Both the position numbers and the translations under genes were made by a program. A stretch of DNA of 64,000 nt from Datura wrightii (Eukaryota; Streptophyta; Magnoliopsida; Solanales; Solanaceae). Positions 23,148-34,990 of this stretch are shown here, piece by piece. The number at the start of each line of letters is the position of its first letter. Within the stretch, counting starts at the first letter, position 1. The notes under the pieces were generated by a model. The model searched no databases. It saw nothing but the letters and a program-made list of their open reading frames with translations, and was not told where the DNA came from. The stretch covers positions 60,232,001 to 60,296,000 of the forward strand of contig JASDFA010000018.1 in NCBI GenBank assembly GCA_035772735.1, written 5' to 3'.

Positions 23148-24469
23148 TGATGTGTCGTGATTTTATGAAACCTTCGACGCTTAAAATCAAGAAAATATGC
23201 ACATTCTGGGTATGTTTAGGTAGGTATGATGTGTTTTGTGCTTAATGTTGCAGGAAAATAGGTTCGGAAGTGAAACGAGCATATTAATGCTGAAAAACAA
23301 CTGAACAGGAGGCTACTAGGAACTTCATGAGTCGTTGGCATTAGCACAAATCATTGTTGAGTTCCTGGAAAATATCGAGTTTTGAAGATGAAGGAAAAGT
23401 GTACTTAACAGATTGAAGGCAAGACTCGTTACATATGGTAACGAGTCGTGAAGCCTGCGGTGAAGACTGGAAGAAGATTTTTAAAGAAATAGTCAGTCGA
23501 GATAACGGATGATGTCATGATTCATTAGTTGACTAAACGACTTGTTAGGAGATCACTGGAACCAATCACAGGATACACTGGAGATTTGAAGAAAGTCGAC
23601 CACGAGGGGCCTAATGACTCGTGCCCAGTCATGACGAGTCGTTAGGTGACCCATTGCCACGACTGGAACTTATTAATCAAGTTGGAGTTTTATTCAATTT
23701 CCTTGGTTTTCTTCTACGATAATTTGTAAATTGCAATTATGATATATTCAATATTTTGTGATTGTGATTATTCAAATATGAGTAGCTAAACCCATAACTA
23801 GGATTGTGGGAACCAAGATGAATTAACACACATAGGTGAAACACTTAGTGATTCTTGAATGGGGTTTAATGCATGTATTATTTTTCCCTTTGTTTTAATT
23901 GATTCTTGATGGTTGCAAATGTTAGGATTCGCCTTATTCTTACTTACCGGACCAAGGAGGTATTGAATGGGAAACAGGATTAACAACATAGATTTGAGGC
24001 TATCAACCCTCATCTAATAGCTTGAACTTTTCCGGGGGATAGCTAATCCGATATTAAGGGTAAGGGTTAATTAAGCATACACTCGTATACAGACCAAGTT
24101 GTGGGTGATAATCATCTAGATAGGGGACCAACCATTTAGGTAAACCTAACTTACCGATATTGCATGTTAAACACCGGAATAGATCACTAGTGTAAAATCC
24201 TTGTGGTTATGAACTCTTGGGGACCACAATCCTAGTCAAGTTGTTGATTGAATACAAACCGAATTCAACTTAAGCATTTAGTAGTTTTTACTCTTATTCA
24301 GTAGTTTATTTTTCCCACTTAGGAAATAAGTAACCCGATAGTAATAACTATTCGCATTAGCTCAAGTTCTTTCCATATTCCCTATGGGATCGACCTCAAC
24401 CTTGTTGGGTCTATATTTGACGTCGACCACTTTATATCTCAACTGTGAGGTGTTATTTGGGTGACATCA
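23148..24469 (+). repeat. Element F 3' LTR
   Basis: A 1322-bp LTR with ends TGATGTG and GACATCA forming a short terminal inverted repeat. AACGAGTCGT-type motifs, some in inverted pairs (GACTCGTTAC-5 nt-GTAACGAGTC near 23425), fill 23320-23660. The 5' partner LTR is not in the window. Confidence 0.75.
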
Positions 24470-24604
24470 ATGCTGATTCACCTAATGACTCGTTAGGTAA
24501 ATGACGGGTCATTTGATGACTCGTTCTGAGGCGTGGTACAGATTTTTCCTATTTTCTCTGTTTCAAATCTCGAATCTGTTCTTAGAGACTTTTGGGGTGT
24601 TACA
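24470..24604 (-). repeat. Terminal part of element D 3' LTR
   Basis: Plus-strand sequence with ACTCGTT motifs ending GGGGTGTTACA at 24604, homologous to the end of the D' LTR (14580-14718). It is truncated at 24469 by the LTR of F. Confidence 0.7.
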
Positions 24605-24849
24605 CTATCTCCCTCTTGGGAATATTCATCCTCGAATGTGAATGAACATATTGAAAGTTAGGGAAATAGAACTGACATCTCCAATACTGAACATCTAAGG
24701 TTGAAAACTGAAGGAGTGACTGACTCCGGACTGGAATAAATAACTGAACTGAATTCATGTATTATACATGCATACATTAACATTAAAGAAACTAGTACAC
24801 AAGAACTGAACATGAAATTGAATAGAGTAATAAGGAGGAAACTAATACC
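24605..24849 (-). other. Polypurine tract and 3' noncoding stretch of element D
   Basis: The minus strand has an AAGAGGGAGAT polypurine tract next to the LTR (24608-24621), then about 230 bp without coding signal before the integrase stop. Confidence 0.7.
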
Positions 24850-25363
24850 TCAAGTTGGAACGGAACCGGAAGGGAATAGATGCGTGTATTTAGCCATCAT
24901 GTCTACTTCATCTTCCCACGTAGCTCCCTCAACATGTTGATTCCTCCACAAAACCTTTATTGAAGCTACTTCCTTGTTTCTTAGCTTTCGAACCTGAAAA
25001 TCAAGTATCTCGATTGAAACCTCTTCGTAGCTAAGGCTATCCTTCACACCCACGCTTTCCACCAGAATAACCAAAGCCAGATCACCCATGCACTTATTTA
25101 AAAGCGACAGATGGAACACGGAATGCACTGAAGCCAATTCTAAGGGAGACTCCAACTCATAAGCCACCTTGCCAACATGTTTCATAATCTTGTATGGGCC
25201 AATATAGCGGGGGCTTAGTTTCCCCTTCTTTTCGAATCTCATCACTCCCTTCATGGGAGATACCTTCAAAATTACCCAATCATCAGCTTCAAACTCAAGT
25301 TCTCTGCTCCTGACATCTGCATAGGACTTTTGATGACTTTGGGCGGTTTTCAACCTCTCCCTT
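24850..25363 (-). pseudogene. Integrase C-terminus and chromodomain of element D
   Basis: An open minus-strand frame carries the integrase C-terminal domain (KTAQSHQKSYADVRSRELEF, MKGVMRFEKKGKLSPRYIGP), a linker, and the chromodomain-like tail with VKVLWRNQHVEGATWE near 24950 and KYTHLFP at the end. Chromodomains of this class target chromoviruses to heterochromatin. The frame itself is intact to its stop. It is separated from its upstream half by element C, which inserted at the CCCTT at 25359-25363. Its next codons are found at 41302. Confidence 0.85.
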
Positions 25364-25586
25364 TGTAACACCCTAAAAGTTTCCTAGACCAGACTTAGAC
25401 ATTTCAAGAAAATGCAGTAGAAAAACAAGAAAAAAAAATTCTCAAAATGACCGAGACAATGAGTCGTGGTTTGCACTAATGACTCATTGTGTCAGTCGTG
25501 GTATCCAAGTCTTGGCCACTTGGGAACCAATGAGACAAGGAATGATCCATTGTGAGAAACCACGAATCGTCCTCTCAGTCATAGTT

Positions 25587-26783
25587 TGTCATGCCCCACC
25601 TTGGGAGGCATGACTGGCACCTGGTGCCCTACTAGGATCTGAACTGTCCTGGCTGAGCTTATGCACTTTTGGTGCTTGCCTAATCTTTAAGTCAAGAAAA
25701 CAATAGGCTATATCTCGGCTGTAAACACAGCCCCTGGCCAACAAGGCCTCATAGCCATCTATAAAAGAAAATAGCTAACCAGAAACATGTAATAATAATG
25801 AATCCTATGCTGACCGACAAGACCACCATGATGTCTAGTTATAACTGTAAAGTAAATCCCGCACTAAAATAAGCTATGGCCAACAAGGTCGTTAACTGAC
25901 AGCTAAACAAGGCCCCACATGGCCAACACACAAAATAAAGTATACACGGGCCCCACATGACCATCAACAACTAACCACAGGAAATCTGAAACAATCTGCA
26001 AGCCTTTAGGAGTGATATAATGGTTGAGACAGGGGCTTAAAATACCCATACTGTACAATCAAAAGAGTAAACCTTCTAACTGTTAGCTCTGGAGGAAATG
26101 AGCCGACTGCATTGCTAATCCTAGCTGGCTACTAGGAAGGTCCTGATCTGCATCTATCCGCACCTGCGGGAAAGTAATGTAGCGCCCAAGAAGGGCGTCG
26201 ATACAATATGTACCGAATATGTAAGGCAGTAACTATAAATAACTGAATAAACTAAAAGGAAACTGAAAGTAACTGAACAAAAAGAATAGAAATACTACCT
26301 GAATAGCTAAACTTCCTGTTGTCTAATCTATCAATACTAATGCAAACAAGAACCTTACCTGGCCCCTATAAGCCGGAAGATACGACCAGCACAGAATAAC
26401 CCACCCGCGGCCCCCATAAGCCCTGGCTAGTGCACTTCAATCTATATACCCTAACAAGGTCACACTAAGTCATCTAATAACTATAACCGTCCTACCAGTA
26501 CCCTGGGTCTGCAATTGAGCCTGCTCGGTCCCTGAACTGTAGTTGTATCTAACTCCAGTAGACTCTTGATATCTGCACCCCGGGTACTAAGCTTGAAGGG
26601 AGTGTGGTGCCGATACATCATATAATAGTCCAGCAATGGAATGGACTATATAAGGCCCTTGGACCCCATCGTCGTCCCTCACGGACAGCATACCGCTCCT
26701 TGGAGCAATTTCATCTCGCTCCTGCGGGCATCGACACAGCTAGTAACCCTGGGGTTGGTTATGGAAGGATATACATGCGCACC
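25587..26783 (-). repeat. Element B 3' LTR, truncated
   Basis: Matches 29093 to about 30282 of the other B LTR, starting TGTCATGCCCC. The match ends at TTATGGAAGG-TATACA, where RT sequence begins. Confidence 0.85.
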
Positions 26784-28870
26784 CTACGGTGAAGTACTTG
26801 GCCTGATGAAGCCCTTATCTAATAGATCTTTCAGCTATTCTTAAATTCCCTGAGCTCAGTAGGAGCCATTCAGTATGGAGGGATAGATATAGGCTGAGTA
26901 CCTGGAAATAGGTCGATAACAAAATTGATTTCCCCTTCTGGGGGAATACCAGGAAGTTCATCTGGAAATACATCTGGAAATTCATTGACTACTGGAATGA
27001 ACTAAAGAGTCGGGGGTTCTACTTGGACATCCTGAACCCTGACAATATGATAGATGCAACCCTTTGCTATCAACTTTCTCGCCCGAAGATAGGATATAAA
27101 CCTACTTTTTGGTGTGGCTGCATTGCCTTTCCACTCCTGTACTACCTCCCCTGGAAAGTGAAACTGGAAAGTCTTGGTCCAACATTCTACATTGGCATAA
27201 CATGGTGCTAGCCAATCCATACCCATAATTGTGTCAAAATCGATAATTTCTAATTCCACCAAATCTGCTAAAGTCTGGCAACCAACAACATCTACTGTGC
27301 AACCCTAGTAGATCCCTTTTAGCTATATTAGAATCACCGATAGGTGTGGACACTAAAAAAGGTCGCTGAAGCAATTCTGGTATGATACCGAATTTTCGGG
27401 CTACTAGTGGTGTCACATGAGACAAAGTGGAACCTGGGTCTATCAAAACATAAATAGAATGAGAGCAAATGTCTAGCATACCTGTCACCATATCCGGCGA
27501 CGACTCTGACTCCTATCGCCCCGGTAAAGCATAAGTGCGATCTAGACCGGTGCCTGATCTAGATGCCCCTGACCTGCCTCGGCCTTTGCCGGCTGGAGCT
27601 AAGGCCCTACACGCTGCTGGAGATGCTGGGGCATGTGATCCTACTGAAGATCTATCATGTCGGTCCCGATCACTCTAACCCCTGGCTGGACAGTCTCTCA
27701 TCAAGTGACCCTCTTGTCCACATGTGTAACACGCCATAGAACCATACCTACATGCCCTAGGATGACATCGACTACAGATAGGTCAAAGTGTTATGGTGAA
27801 TCTACTCTGCTCTAACCATCTCTACTGCTGCAAACCCGATGGCCATGAGCTCTCGTCGGGTCCTGACTGGCCCCGACGACCTGGTTTACTCCCCTGCTAC
27901 TGTTGTGGAGGTGGGGGTCTGGTGGTCTTCCTGATAGTTGCGGCCTAGGTCCGCCCTAGAACTCTGCTTATGCATCACTAGGTCTAGCCCTACGGTGCTG
28001 CTCCTTATTTACTCTCTCATCTCCCGCTGCTGCTGCCTAATTCCCTCAATATTCTGAGCAAATTCTTGAACATGGGCAATATCCATGTCCTCTCACAGAG
28101 TAGCTATAATACAAGTCTCTACATACTCTGGAAGCAGTCCCATAATAAATTGGTGCACTCTAGCTGGCATGGTATCTACAAAAGCTGGTGCATCCCAGGC
28201 GAAGGAGTCAAATCTTATGGCATACTCCCGAACACTCATTGATCCATGCTCTAGATATAGAAACTGATCTATTTGGGACTATCGGATTTTTTGCAGAAAA
28301 TAGTGGTCCAAGAAGGCCTCTGAAAAGCTAGACCAAGTCGGAGGAGAAACATCTCCGCCTCGGGACCTTTCCCAACTCTCGTACCATAATACGGCTATGT
28401 CCCGCAGCAGAAATACTGCTAACTCAACTGACTTTGTAGGTGTGGCATGCATTACCCTGAAGATCCGCTGCAGCTGGTCCAAAAAGTCTTGAGGGTCCTC
28501 ATTTCAGTCCGTCCCTGTGAACTCCGGGGTACTCAATGCGAGAAACTCTCAGAGCGTCGAACTACCAGGTCCTCCCGAAGACTCTACAACTACGAGTGCC
28601 ACTGGCTGATGCTGTGCAGCCATCATCTGAGCTAGCATAAATATAACACTCCTAATCTCCTAGTCTGATGGTATCGGTATAGGAGCTGATAGAGGCGATG
28701 CCGATACATCTGCCGCTCTGGACGACTCCTGGCGTGGCGGGGAGTGTTGGGGAGACCGAGATGAAGTCTCCCTGTTGCCCTCAGATCGAGCGGACTCTGA
28801 CTGAGGCACCCTATTAGTGCCTTCTCCTGCTGCGATGTCTAACTTCCTGCCAGTCGTGGTCTGTCACATA
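26784..28870 (-). pseudogene. Gag-protease-partial RT of element B
   Basis: Minus strand: gag core at 28482-28279 (RIFRVMHATPTKSVELAVFL, WSSFSEAFLDHYF), a perfect zinc knuckle CYTCGQEGHLMRDC near 27735-27690, aspartic protease in 27491-27234 (YVLIDPGSTLSHVTP active site), a further protease/linker frame at 27262-27002 (DTIMGMDWLAPCYANVEC), and the RT start (SIPPY, GFIRPS) down to 26784. Beyond that the RT palm, RNase H and integrase are missing. Stops and shifts separate the frames. Confidence 0.8.
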
Positions 28871-29076
28871 TCTGATAGTTCTCTATAGACAAGAAAAATA
28901 TGGTAAGCTTATGGACTCAATCCTATATAGTATAGCTTTATAGCACAACTGGAAGAGAAAGAAGAGTAACCATCCTATCATGCCTCGCAGCCTCCTATCT
29001 ATAGAATGTGATGCACAACAAATGCATAGACAAGACTCTACTTAGCACAGCTTGTAGACTCCCTGGGATACGACCT

Positions 29077-29088
29077 ACTCTGATACCA
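29077..29088 (-). other. Primer-binding site, initiator tRNA-Met type (element B)
   Basis: The minus strand reads TGGTATCAGAGT, one base from the usual TGGTATCAGAGC, four bases inside the LTR. Confidence 0.85.
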
Positions 29089-29092
29089 AGTT

Positions 29093-31182
29093 TGTCACAC
29101 CCCACCTTGGGAGGCATGACTGGCACCTGATATCCTACTAGGATCTGAATTGTCCTGGCTGAGCTATGCACTTTTGGTGCATGCCTAATTTTTAACTCAA
29201 GAAAACAACATGTTATATCTTGGTTGTAAATGCAGCTCCCGGCCGACAAGGCCTTATAGCCACCTGTAAAAGAAAATAGCTAACCAGAAACAAGTGATAA
29301 CAGGGAATCTATAAGGGACGACAAGACCACCATGATGTCTTGTTATAATTGTAAAGTAAATCCAGCACTAAATTAAGTTATGGTCGACAAGGCCACTAAC
29401 TGATAGCTAAACAAGGCCCTACACGGTCAACATGCAAAATAAAGCATACACGGGCCCTACACGACCATCAACAACTAACCACGGGAAATCTAAAACAATC
29501 TGCAAGCCTCTAGGAGTGATATAATAGTCGAGACAGGACCCCGACCTACCCATACTCTACAATCAAAAGAGTAAACCTTCTAACTATTAGCTCCAAGGGA
29601 AAGGAGCCAGCTGCACTGCTAATCTTGGATGGCTACAAGGAAGGTCCTGATCCGCGTCTATCCACACCTACAGGAAAGTAATGCAGCACCCTAAGAAGGG
29701 CGTCAGTACAATATGTACCGAATATGTAAGGCAGTAGTTGTAAATAACTGAATAAACTAAAAGGAAACTGAAAGTAACTAAACAAAAAGAATAGAGATAC
29801 TACCTGAATAGCTAAACTTCTTGTTGTCTAATCTGTCAATACTAATGCAAACAAGAACCTTACCTGGCCCCTATAAGCCGGAAGATACGACCAGCACAGA
29901 ATAACCCACCCGGGGCCCCCATAAGCCCTGGCGAGTGCACTTTAATCTATATACCCTAACAAGGTCACACTAAGTCATCTAATAACTATAACCGTCCTAC
30001 CAGTCCCCTGGGTCTGCAACTGAGCCCGCTCGGTCCCTGAACTGCAACTATGTTTGAGTCTAGTGCACTCCTGATATCTGCACCTTGGGCACCAGGCTCG
30101 ATGGGGGTGTGGTGCCGATACGACATATAATAGTCCAGCCATAGAATGGACTATATGAGTCCCTTAGACCCCTTCTTTGTCCCTCGCGAATGGCATACCT
30201 CTCCTTGGAGCAACGTCGTCTCGCCCCTGGCGAGCATCGACATAGCTAGTAACCCTGGGTTGGTTATGGAAGGCTATACAGTGCAAATTCAATCCCAAAC
30301 TAAACATATAATACTAGTATCAGCTAATAACAATAGCTAATCACAATAGATATACTTATGGCTCTCTTACTGGGATTCAAACTAAGTTACAATACTAAAG
30401 AAGCTAACTTGCCGAACGAATTTTCCCTAACATACCTGGATGGTCGATTCCTAATTAACTGGAAAGTTCCAATCCGTATTTAATAGCGCTTTCCAACTGT
30501 AATCGTATTACTGGGAGAATGAGCTAGTTTCAGTACTAAATTCGACAAAAATGATAATTTTTAATACTAATATTAACTATACTTCAACTTAAATGAAATA
30601 CAGCCGGAAACGTATAATTTCCCGAGAATTTAGAAGGGAGAAATGCTTACTTGAAGCCTGTGGCTGTATAGGAATCAATTTGGAGCAATTCTGACAACTT
30701 CTACTCGGCAGGGTTATGATTTGCCGGGCGAATTTAAAGAAAATAACTCCGTAGTAATGATCCCCGCAGGCTTAGAACTCAATACTTGGAGTTAATTTGA
30801 ATTTAGACAGCATTTGGCAGTGTAACCGAAAGAAATTTATAAGAAAATTGTGTCTCCTAACTGTTCTTGATGAGGGTCTGATTATATAAAATGAAACCAA
30901 GTGAATCAATTGAATATATAAAAGACTTGGGCAGTGCACAGGGGATCTGTGTCACGGACTTCATAGAAGCATTTTAGGGTTGTGTCATAGCACCCAACGC
31001 ATAGGGAGAGGTCCATGACACGTTGCCCCTTGTGGCAGCCTGTTCGGCCTTCTCCCTCGCTACCTCAGTTCCACGCTCATTCAACCTTTTCTCAGGTCCT
31101 TTTTCGAACAGCTTAAACTATATAACTCTTGAGTAATGTATGAAGACACCGACTAAACTTTAGGAATTTACGGGGTGTAACA
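29093..31182 (-). repeat. Element B 5' LTR, complete
   Basis: A 2090-bp LTR with plus-strand ends TGTCACACCCC and GGGGTGTAACA. U3 contains widely spaced palindrome arms GTGTCACGGAC (30949-30959) and GTCCATGACAC (31011-31021) resembling the module of elements A and H, upstream of a TATATAATC-type box at about 30890-30876 (minus). A donor-like AAG|TAAGC (minus) lies near 30648. Confidence 0.85.
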
Positions 31183-33459
31183 TGTTTCCCCCAGCCCAAA
31201 AATCCTTCCCATGACCCAACGAATCAAGTAAATAGTCATTTTCAGAAACAACGACCCATTGTGAGAGTCGTCGGGTGAATTCTCTGAAATCCCCCTTCTA
31301 GTGGAGATGAGAGGAAACAACGACTTGGTGTTTCCCCCAATGAGTCGTTGTCAATACCGTTGTTTCAACTTAGGCATTTTCAGAAAGATCCCTCCAGTGA
31401 ACCTAACGACTAGACATGACGATCTGTTGGTTCAACCAACAAGTCATTGTGTCACCCATTGCTTGGCCTTTAAGTTTTCCTCATTCAGTGGCCACGGGAG
31501 GAACCAACGACCCGTTGGTTCATCCAACGAGTCATGGTGACCTCCGTTGCTAGGTCTAGTGACTTCTAGTCCCAGGCAGTGGAACCAATGGGAGGTCCCA
31601 ATGAGTCGTGGTCTCAACCAACAACTCATTGAATGACCCGTTGGGATCCTGTTGACCAGATTTTAGATTTAAATCCCAGGGTTACTTTTGTATTTCCCAC
31701 CTACTTAATCCCTAAACTACGTCATTTTGGGTCAAATTAGGGGTTTTAGAGGGGGGGAAATCTATGGTTTCTCTCATTTTTTTCTCATCTCTCATCAGTT
31801 AAATGTACAGTCCCTCTCAGAAAAGCTCAGAGTAGAAGTTAGAAAGAGCGATTTTCCCAGATTTCTCAAGGATTTCCATCACCAGGTATGTGGGAATTCA
31901 ACAAAGGAATAGTTCTTTCCTTTTGTCCCCAAAATTCTTCCTATTTTCTTTATCGGTTCTAACCCTGAAAATTATTGAATGTTAGGAAATTCTTAGTCAA
32001 ACTTTGTTTAATTCATGTGGAATATTATTTTATTATAGTTGTAGATATTTCCACCAGTTTTTGACTGTATTGGTGCTTGTCCCTATAAAGAAAATTCTAC
32101 CCCTAGCTCTTGAATGCAGAAAACTTGAATCTTGCAATAGTGTTTGAATATCGAAATTTTGCTTGATTTTATCAGTGTTGAGATCCTATGTTGTTAGTAG
32201 TATTGGAACTCAATCAGATTATTGTCAGTTCAGTTTTAGTCAAAATGTTATAATACTTAGTGTCAGTCAGGAATGTCAGCTGATCAGTTTGACTATAGAA
32301 ATTCTCGAGGTGTCAGTAGTGCCTCCCAATTATCAGAACTAGACTCAGTATCAGTTTTAGTGGTTCTTTAGATGGTCATGACATTTCAGTTGAGTAGCTC
32401 TGACCATCCTTAGGATCCCAGACTCAAATTACAGATTGTTCTTTAAACGGTCATGACGCTTCCAGATAAGCATGCTCTCGCCAGCCTTAGAACCCATTTA
32501 CAGAATTCGGTTTGTTGAGACTCTCAGGGTGCCTCCAGGTAGGAATTCCTGACTAGTCTTGGTCCCCAACTTTGAGCTATCATCTTAGTAGTCAGTCTAG
32601 AAATATCTAGTGGGAGAAGGACTTAGCACCGAGCGAACCAGGGTTCCAGCGCATCCAGGTTTCCTGAACTATGTTGCCACCGTAGGTTACAGTTTATTGG
32701 CCTCATGTCCCCATATTTGTGATCACCCAGTTCATGCCTTTATACCCTAGCAAGGTATATTGGGTCATACCAATGGGGTGTATACATCGGAATCCATGTC
32801 TGGCACACGTGGTTATATGTTGGTTATAGACTCTCCCACTAGTCAGTTCAGTCTTAGTTTAGCACAGTTGAGCTCAATCTCAGTTCAGCTAAGCTCAAAA
32901 TAGTTTCAGACTATTCAGTACAGTTATGAGTTTAGTATAGTATCCCGGACCAGTATCTCAGATTCAGAGCATGTCTTTGACCATCAAATAGGGTCATTTA
33001 GACCATCTCTATTTATTACAGTTATTTCAGTTTCAGCAGCTTCAGTTGGCCATTTCATGTCTGTTTAGTACAGTTATTTATTCCCTTGTGTTATGCTTTC
33101 TCTCAATTACTCAGTACATTCAAAGTATTGACGCATGCTTTTATGTTGTATCATTTTATGATACAATTGCAGGATCTCAGTCATAGCTTCGTTAACCGAT
33201 CATACTCTAAAGATCTCAGTTGCACCATTGGTGATTCCTCATTCTTCGAGGATGAAGATCATTTCATTCGGTTACATTTTCTTTTTCTTATTTAGACTTG
33301 GAATTAGTTGGAGGCTTTTCCCAGCAACTCATCAATTGTAGTGGATTTCAGACAAAGATTTGGTTTCCAAACTTGTAATTCTGTTCAGATGTTTTTAACG
33401 TTATGATCCAGCTATATTGACAATAATGTTTAACATCATTATTTTAAAAGCTTCCGATA

Positions 33460-33472
33460 GATATATATATAT

Positions 33473-33513
<41 letters not shown>
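33460..33513. repeat. (AT)n(AC)n(AT)n microsatellite in C 5' LTR
   Basis: Compound dinucleotide tract. The 3' LTR has a tract of different composition at the same place (41157-41200). Confidence 0.9.
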
Positions 33514-33515
<2 letters not shown>

Positions 33516-33622
33516 GTCTATTCGGAATGTCAGTGTATGATAGACGAGGGGTTGACTTAGGGTTACTTGTGACTCCAACTACCTTATCCCGTCCTGGGTG
33601 TAGACTCAGGGCGTGACAAACT

Positions 33623-33634
33623 AGGTATCAGAGC
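33623..33634 (+). other. Primer-binding site, initiator tRNA-Met type (element C)
   Basis: AGGTATCAGAGC, one base from the consensus, four bases after the LTR end at 33618. Confidence 0.8.
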
Positions 33635-33837
33635 ACTAGGTTTAGTGTATCCTCGAATGTCTGAAAGCCGCATCTAGTAGAGTCCCTTTTATGGGTGTGA
33701 AGCGCGCCACACTTTTGACGGGGAGGCTATGAGATGGTATTAGAAAAACTCCCTTTTATTCATACTCTTTATCGTGCATTGAAATTCAATTCCAGAATCA
33801 TTCTCCTAACTTGTTCTCTGTTTTGTTTCAGCAAATT

Positions 33838-34990
33838 ATGCCTTCGAGACATGGTAACAGAAGAAGGGCTGGTAACGCCCACCGACCTATCCCAGCAGCA
33901 CCTCAGGACGACTTAGTGTCCACCGCAGAGTTCAGGGCGGCCATCCAGCTGCTCGCTCAAATAGTTACCAACCAGGTGAATCAATAGGTGGTTTCGATCA
34001 ACAATCATGGGTCTGTAGCGGCTGCCCGAGTGCGGGATTTCACTCGGATGAATCCTCCAGATTTTTAGGGATCTAAGGTGGGAGAGGACCCATAGGAGTT
34101 TGTGGATGAGATTAGAAAGATCACCTGAATTATGGGTGTCAGTTCCTCAGAGAGTGCTGACTTAGCTGCCTACCAACTGAAAGGGGTAGCACAGATCTGG
34201 TACGAGCAATGGAAAGAGGGGAGGCCAGCAGGAACAGGACCAGTGGAATAGGAGGAATTCACTATAGCCTTCCTAGACAGATTCTTCCCTGAGGAGCTCA
34301 GGGAGGCAAAAGTAGCAGAGTTCATGAATCTGAGACAGGGAAATAGGACAATAGAAGAATATGCTCTGGAGTTCACCAGGTTGTCCAAATATGCTCCAGA
34401 GATGGTGGCCGAGCCAAGGCTCGCATGCTAAAGTTTGTTAATGAAGTGTCAAACCTGGTCCTCAAAGAGTGTAGGATAGTGATACTGATTAAAGATATTG
34501 ACCTCTCCATCCTTATTGTTCATGCCCAATAGATTGAGGCAGAAATATTGAAGGACATGGAGTAAAAGAACAAGCGGGCAAGGATTGGCCAATCAGATTA
34601 TGGCCACTAGAGATCAGGAGGTAGCAGCCGCCTACAGCAACAGTATCAACAGAGGGCTCCAACATCTAGCTCATCCAGCACCCCTAACTTTTGGTCTCGC
34701 CAGGATCAGAGGGCTGGAGCATCTGGCTCTCAGTCCTAGAGCTACATGCTAGCAACATGTATCCAGCTTTCCCTAAGTGTGGCAAGAACCACCCAGGAGA
34801 GTGTCTTCAGGGTTAAGAGGATTGTTTTGGTTGTGGACAACTTGGTTATCGGCTTAAAGAGTATCTATCATCAAGATGGGGAAGGTTACAATCCACTACC
34901 TCAGTAGCTCTAGCAAGCCGACCAGCTCAGCAGGCCAATACTTCTGGTACGGGGGGCGGTCAGTGCCAAAACCATTTTTATGCACTATCA
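33838..34990 (+). pseudogene. Gag of element C, degenerate
   Basis: The ATG at 33838 directly follows the inferred splice acceptor and starts MPSRHGNRRRAGNAHRP. The gag core continues through VRDFTRMNPPDF, ADLAAYQLKGVAQIWYEQWK, FLDRFFPEELREAKVAEF and TIEEYALEFTRLSKYAP, broken by several TAG codons that replace glutamine or tryptophan codons and by a frameshift near 34430. The zinc knuckle near 34820-34865 reads CFGCGQLGY, so its histidine and last cysteine are lost. Non-functional nucleocapsid/capsid remnant. Confidence 0.8.

Larger units (their letters stand above)
16987..24469 (+). mobile_element. Element F: 5'-truncated Athila-like retrotransposon
   Basis: Plus-strand order is integrase (from within the catalytic core), duplicated post-pol hairpin motif, leader with palindromic motifs and a possible intron, ORF2, long 3' noncoding tract, polypurine-like TTGAGGGTG and 3' LTR. 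Everything 5' of the integrase core, including the 5' LTR, is absent. The right end is intact and abuts the terminal part of D's 3' LTR, so F probably inserted into that LTR before a deletion joined it to D'. It is the only Athila-like element here with integrase, and resembles the kind of element that could have supplied pol to A, E and H relatives. Confidence 0.8.
25587..31182 (-). mobile_element. Element B: Tekay-like retrotransposon with pol deleted
   Basis: Minus-strand order: complete 5' LTR (31182 to 29093), Met-type primer site, gag, protease, the first part of RT, then an abrupt junction to the 3' portion of the other LTR (26783 to 25587). The left flank is TAGTT and the right flank TGTT, a duplication with one base lost; the C 3' LTR shows the empty site near 38880. 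The junction deletes most of pol and the U3-proximal part of one LTR. Confidence 0.85.
25364..33618 (+). repeat. Element C 5' LTR, interrupted by element B
   Basis: The LTR consists of 25364-25586 and 31183-33618, about 2655 bp without B. U3 holds a large group of ACGAGTCGT/AACGACTCGTT motifs (25440-25580 and 31190-31660). The conserved hairpin reads CTATGTTGCCACCGTAG near 32674. The LTR ends GGGCGTGACA before the primer site. Confidence 0.85.
31886..33831 (+). other. Probable 5'-leader intron of element C
   Basis: Donor CCAG|GTATGT at 31885/31886 inside the LTR and acceptor TTTTGTTTCAG at 33831, seven bases before the gag ATG. The 1946-bp intron would remove the rest of the LTR and the primer site. 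The same donor is present in the 3' LTR at 39591/39592. Inference from sequence only. Confidence 0.45.

Noticed and set aside
31190..31660. CRISPR-like or tandem repeat array
   Set aside because: The AACGACTCGTTG words are irregularly spaced, occur in both orientations and lack uniform spacers; the DNA is plant nuclear.
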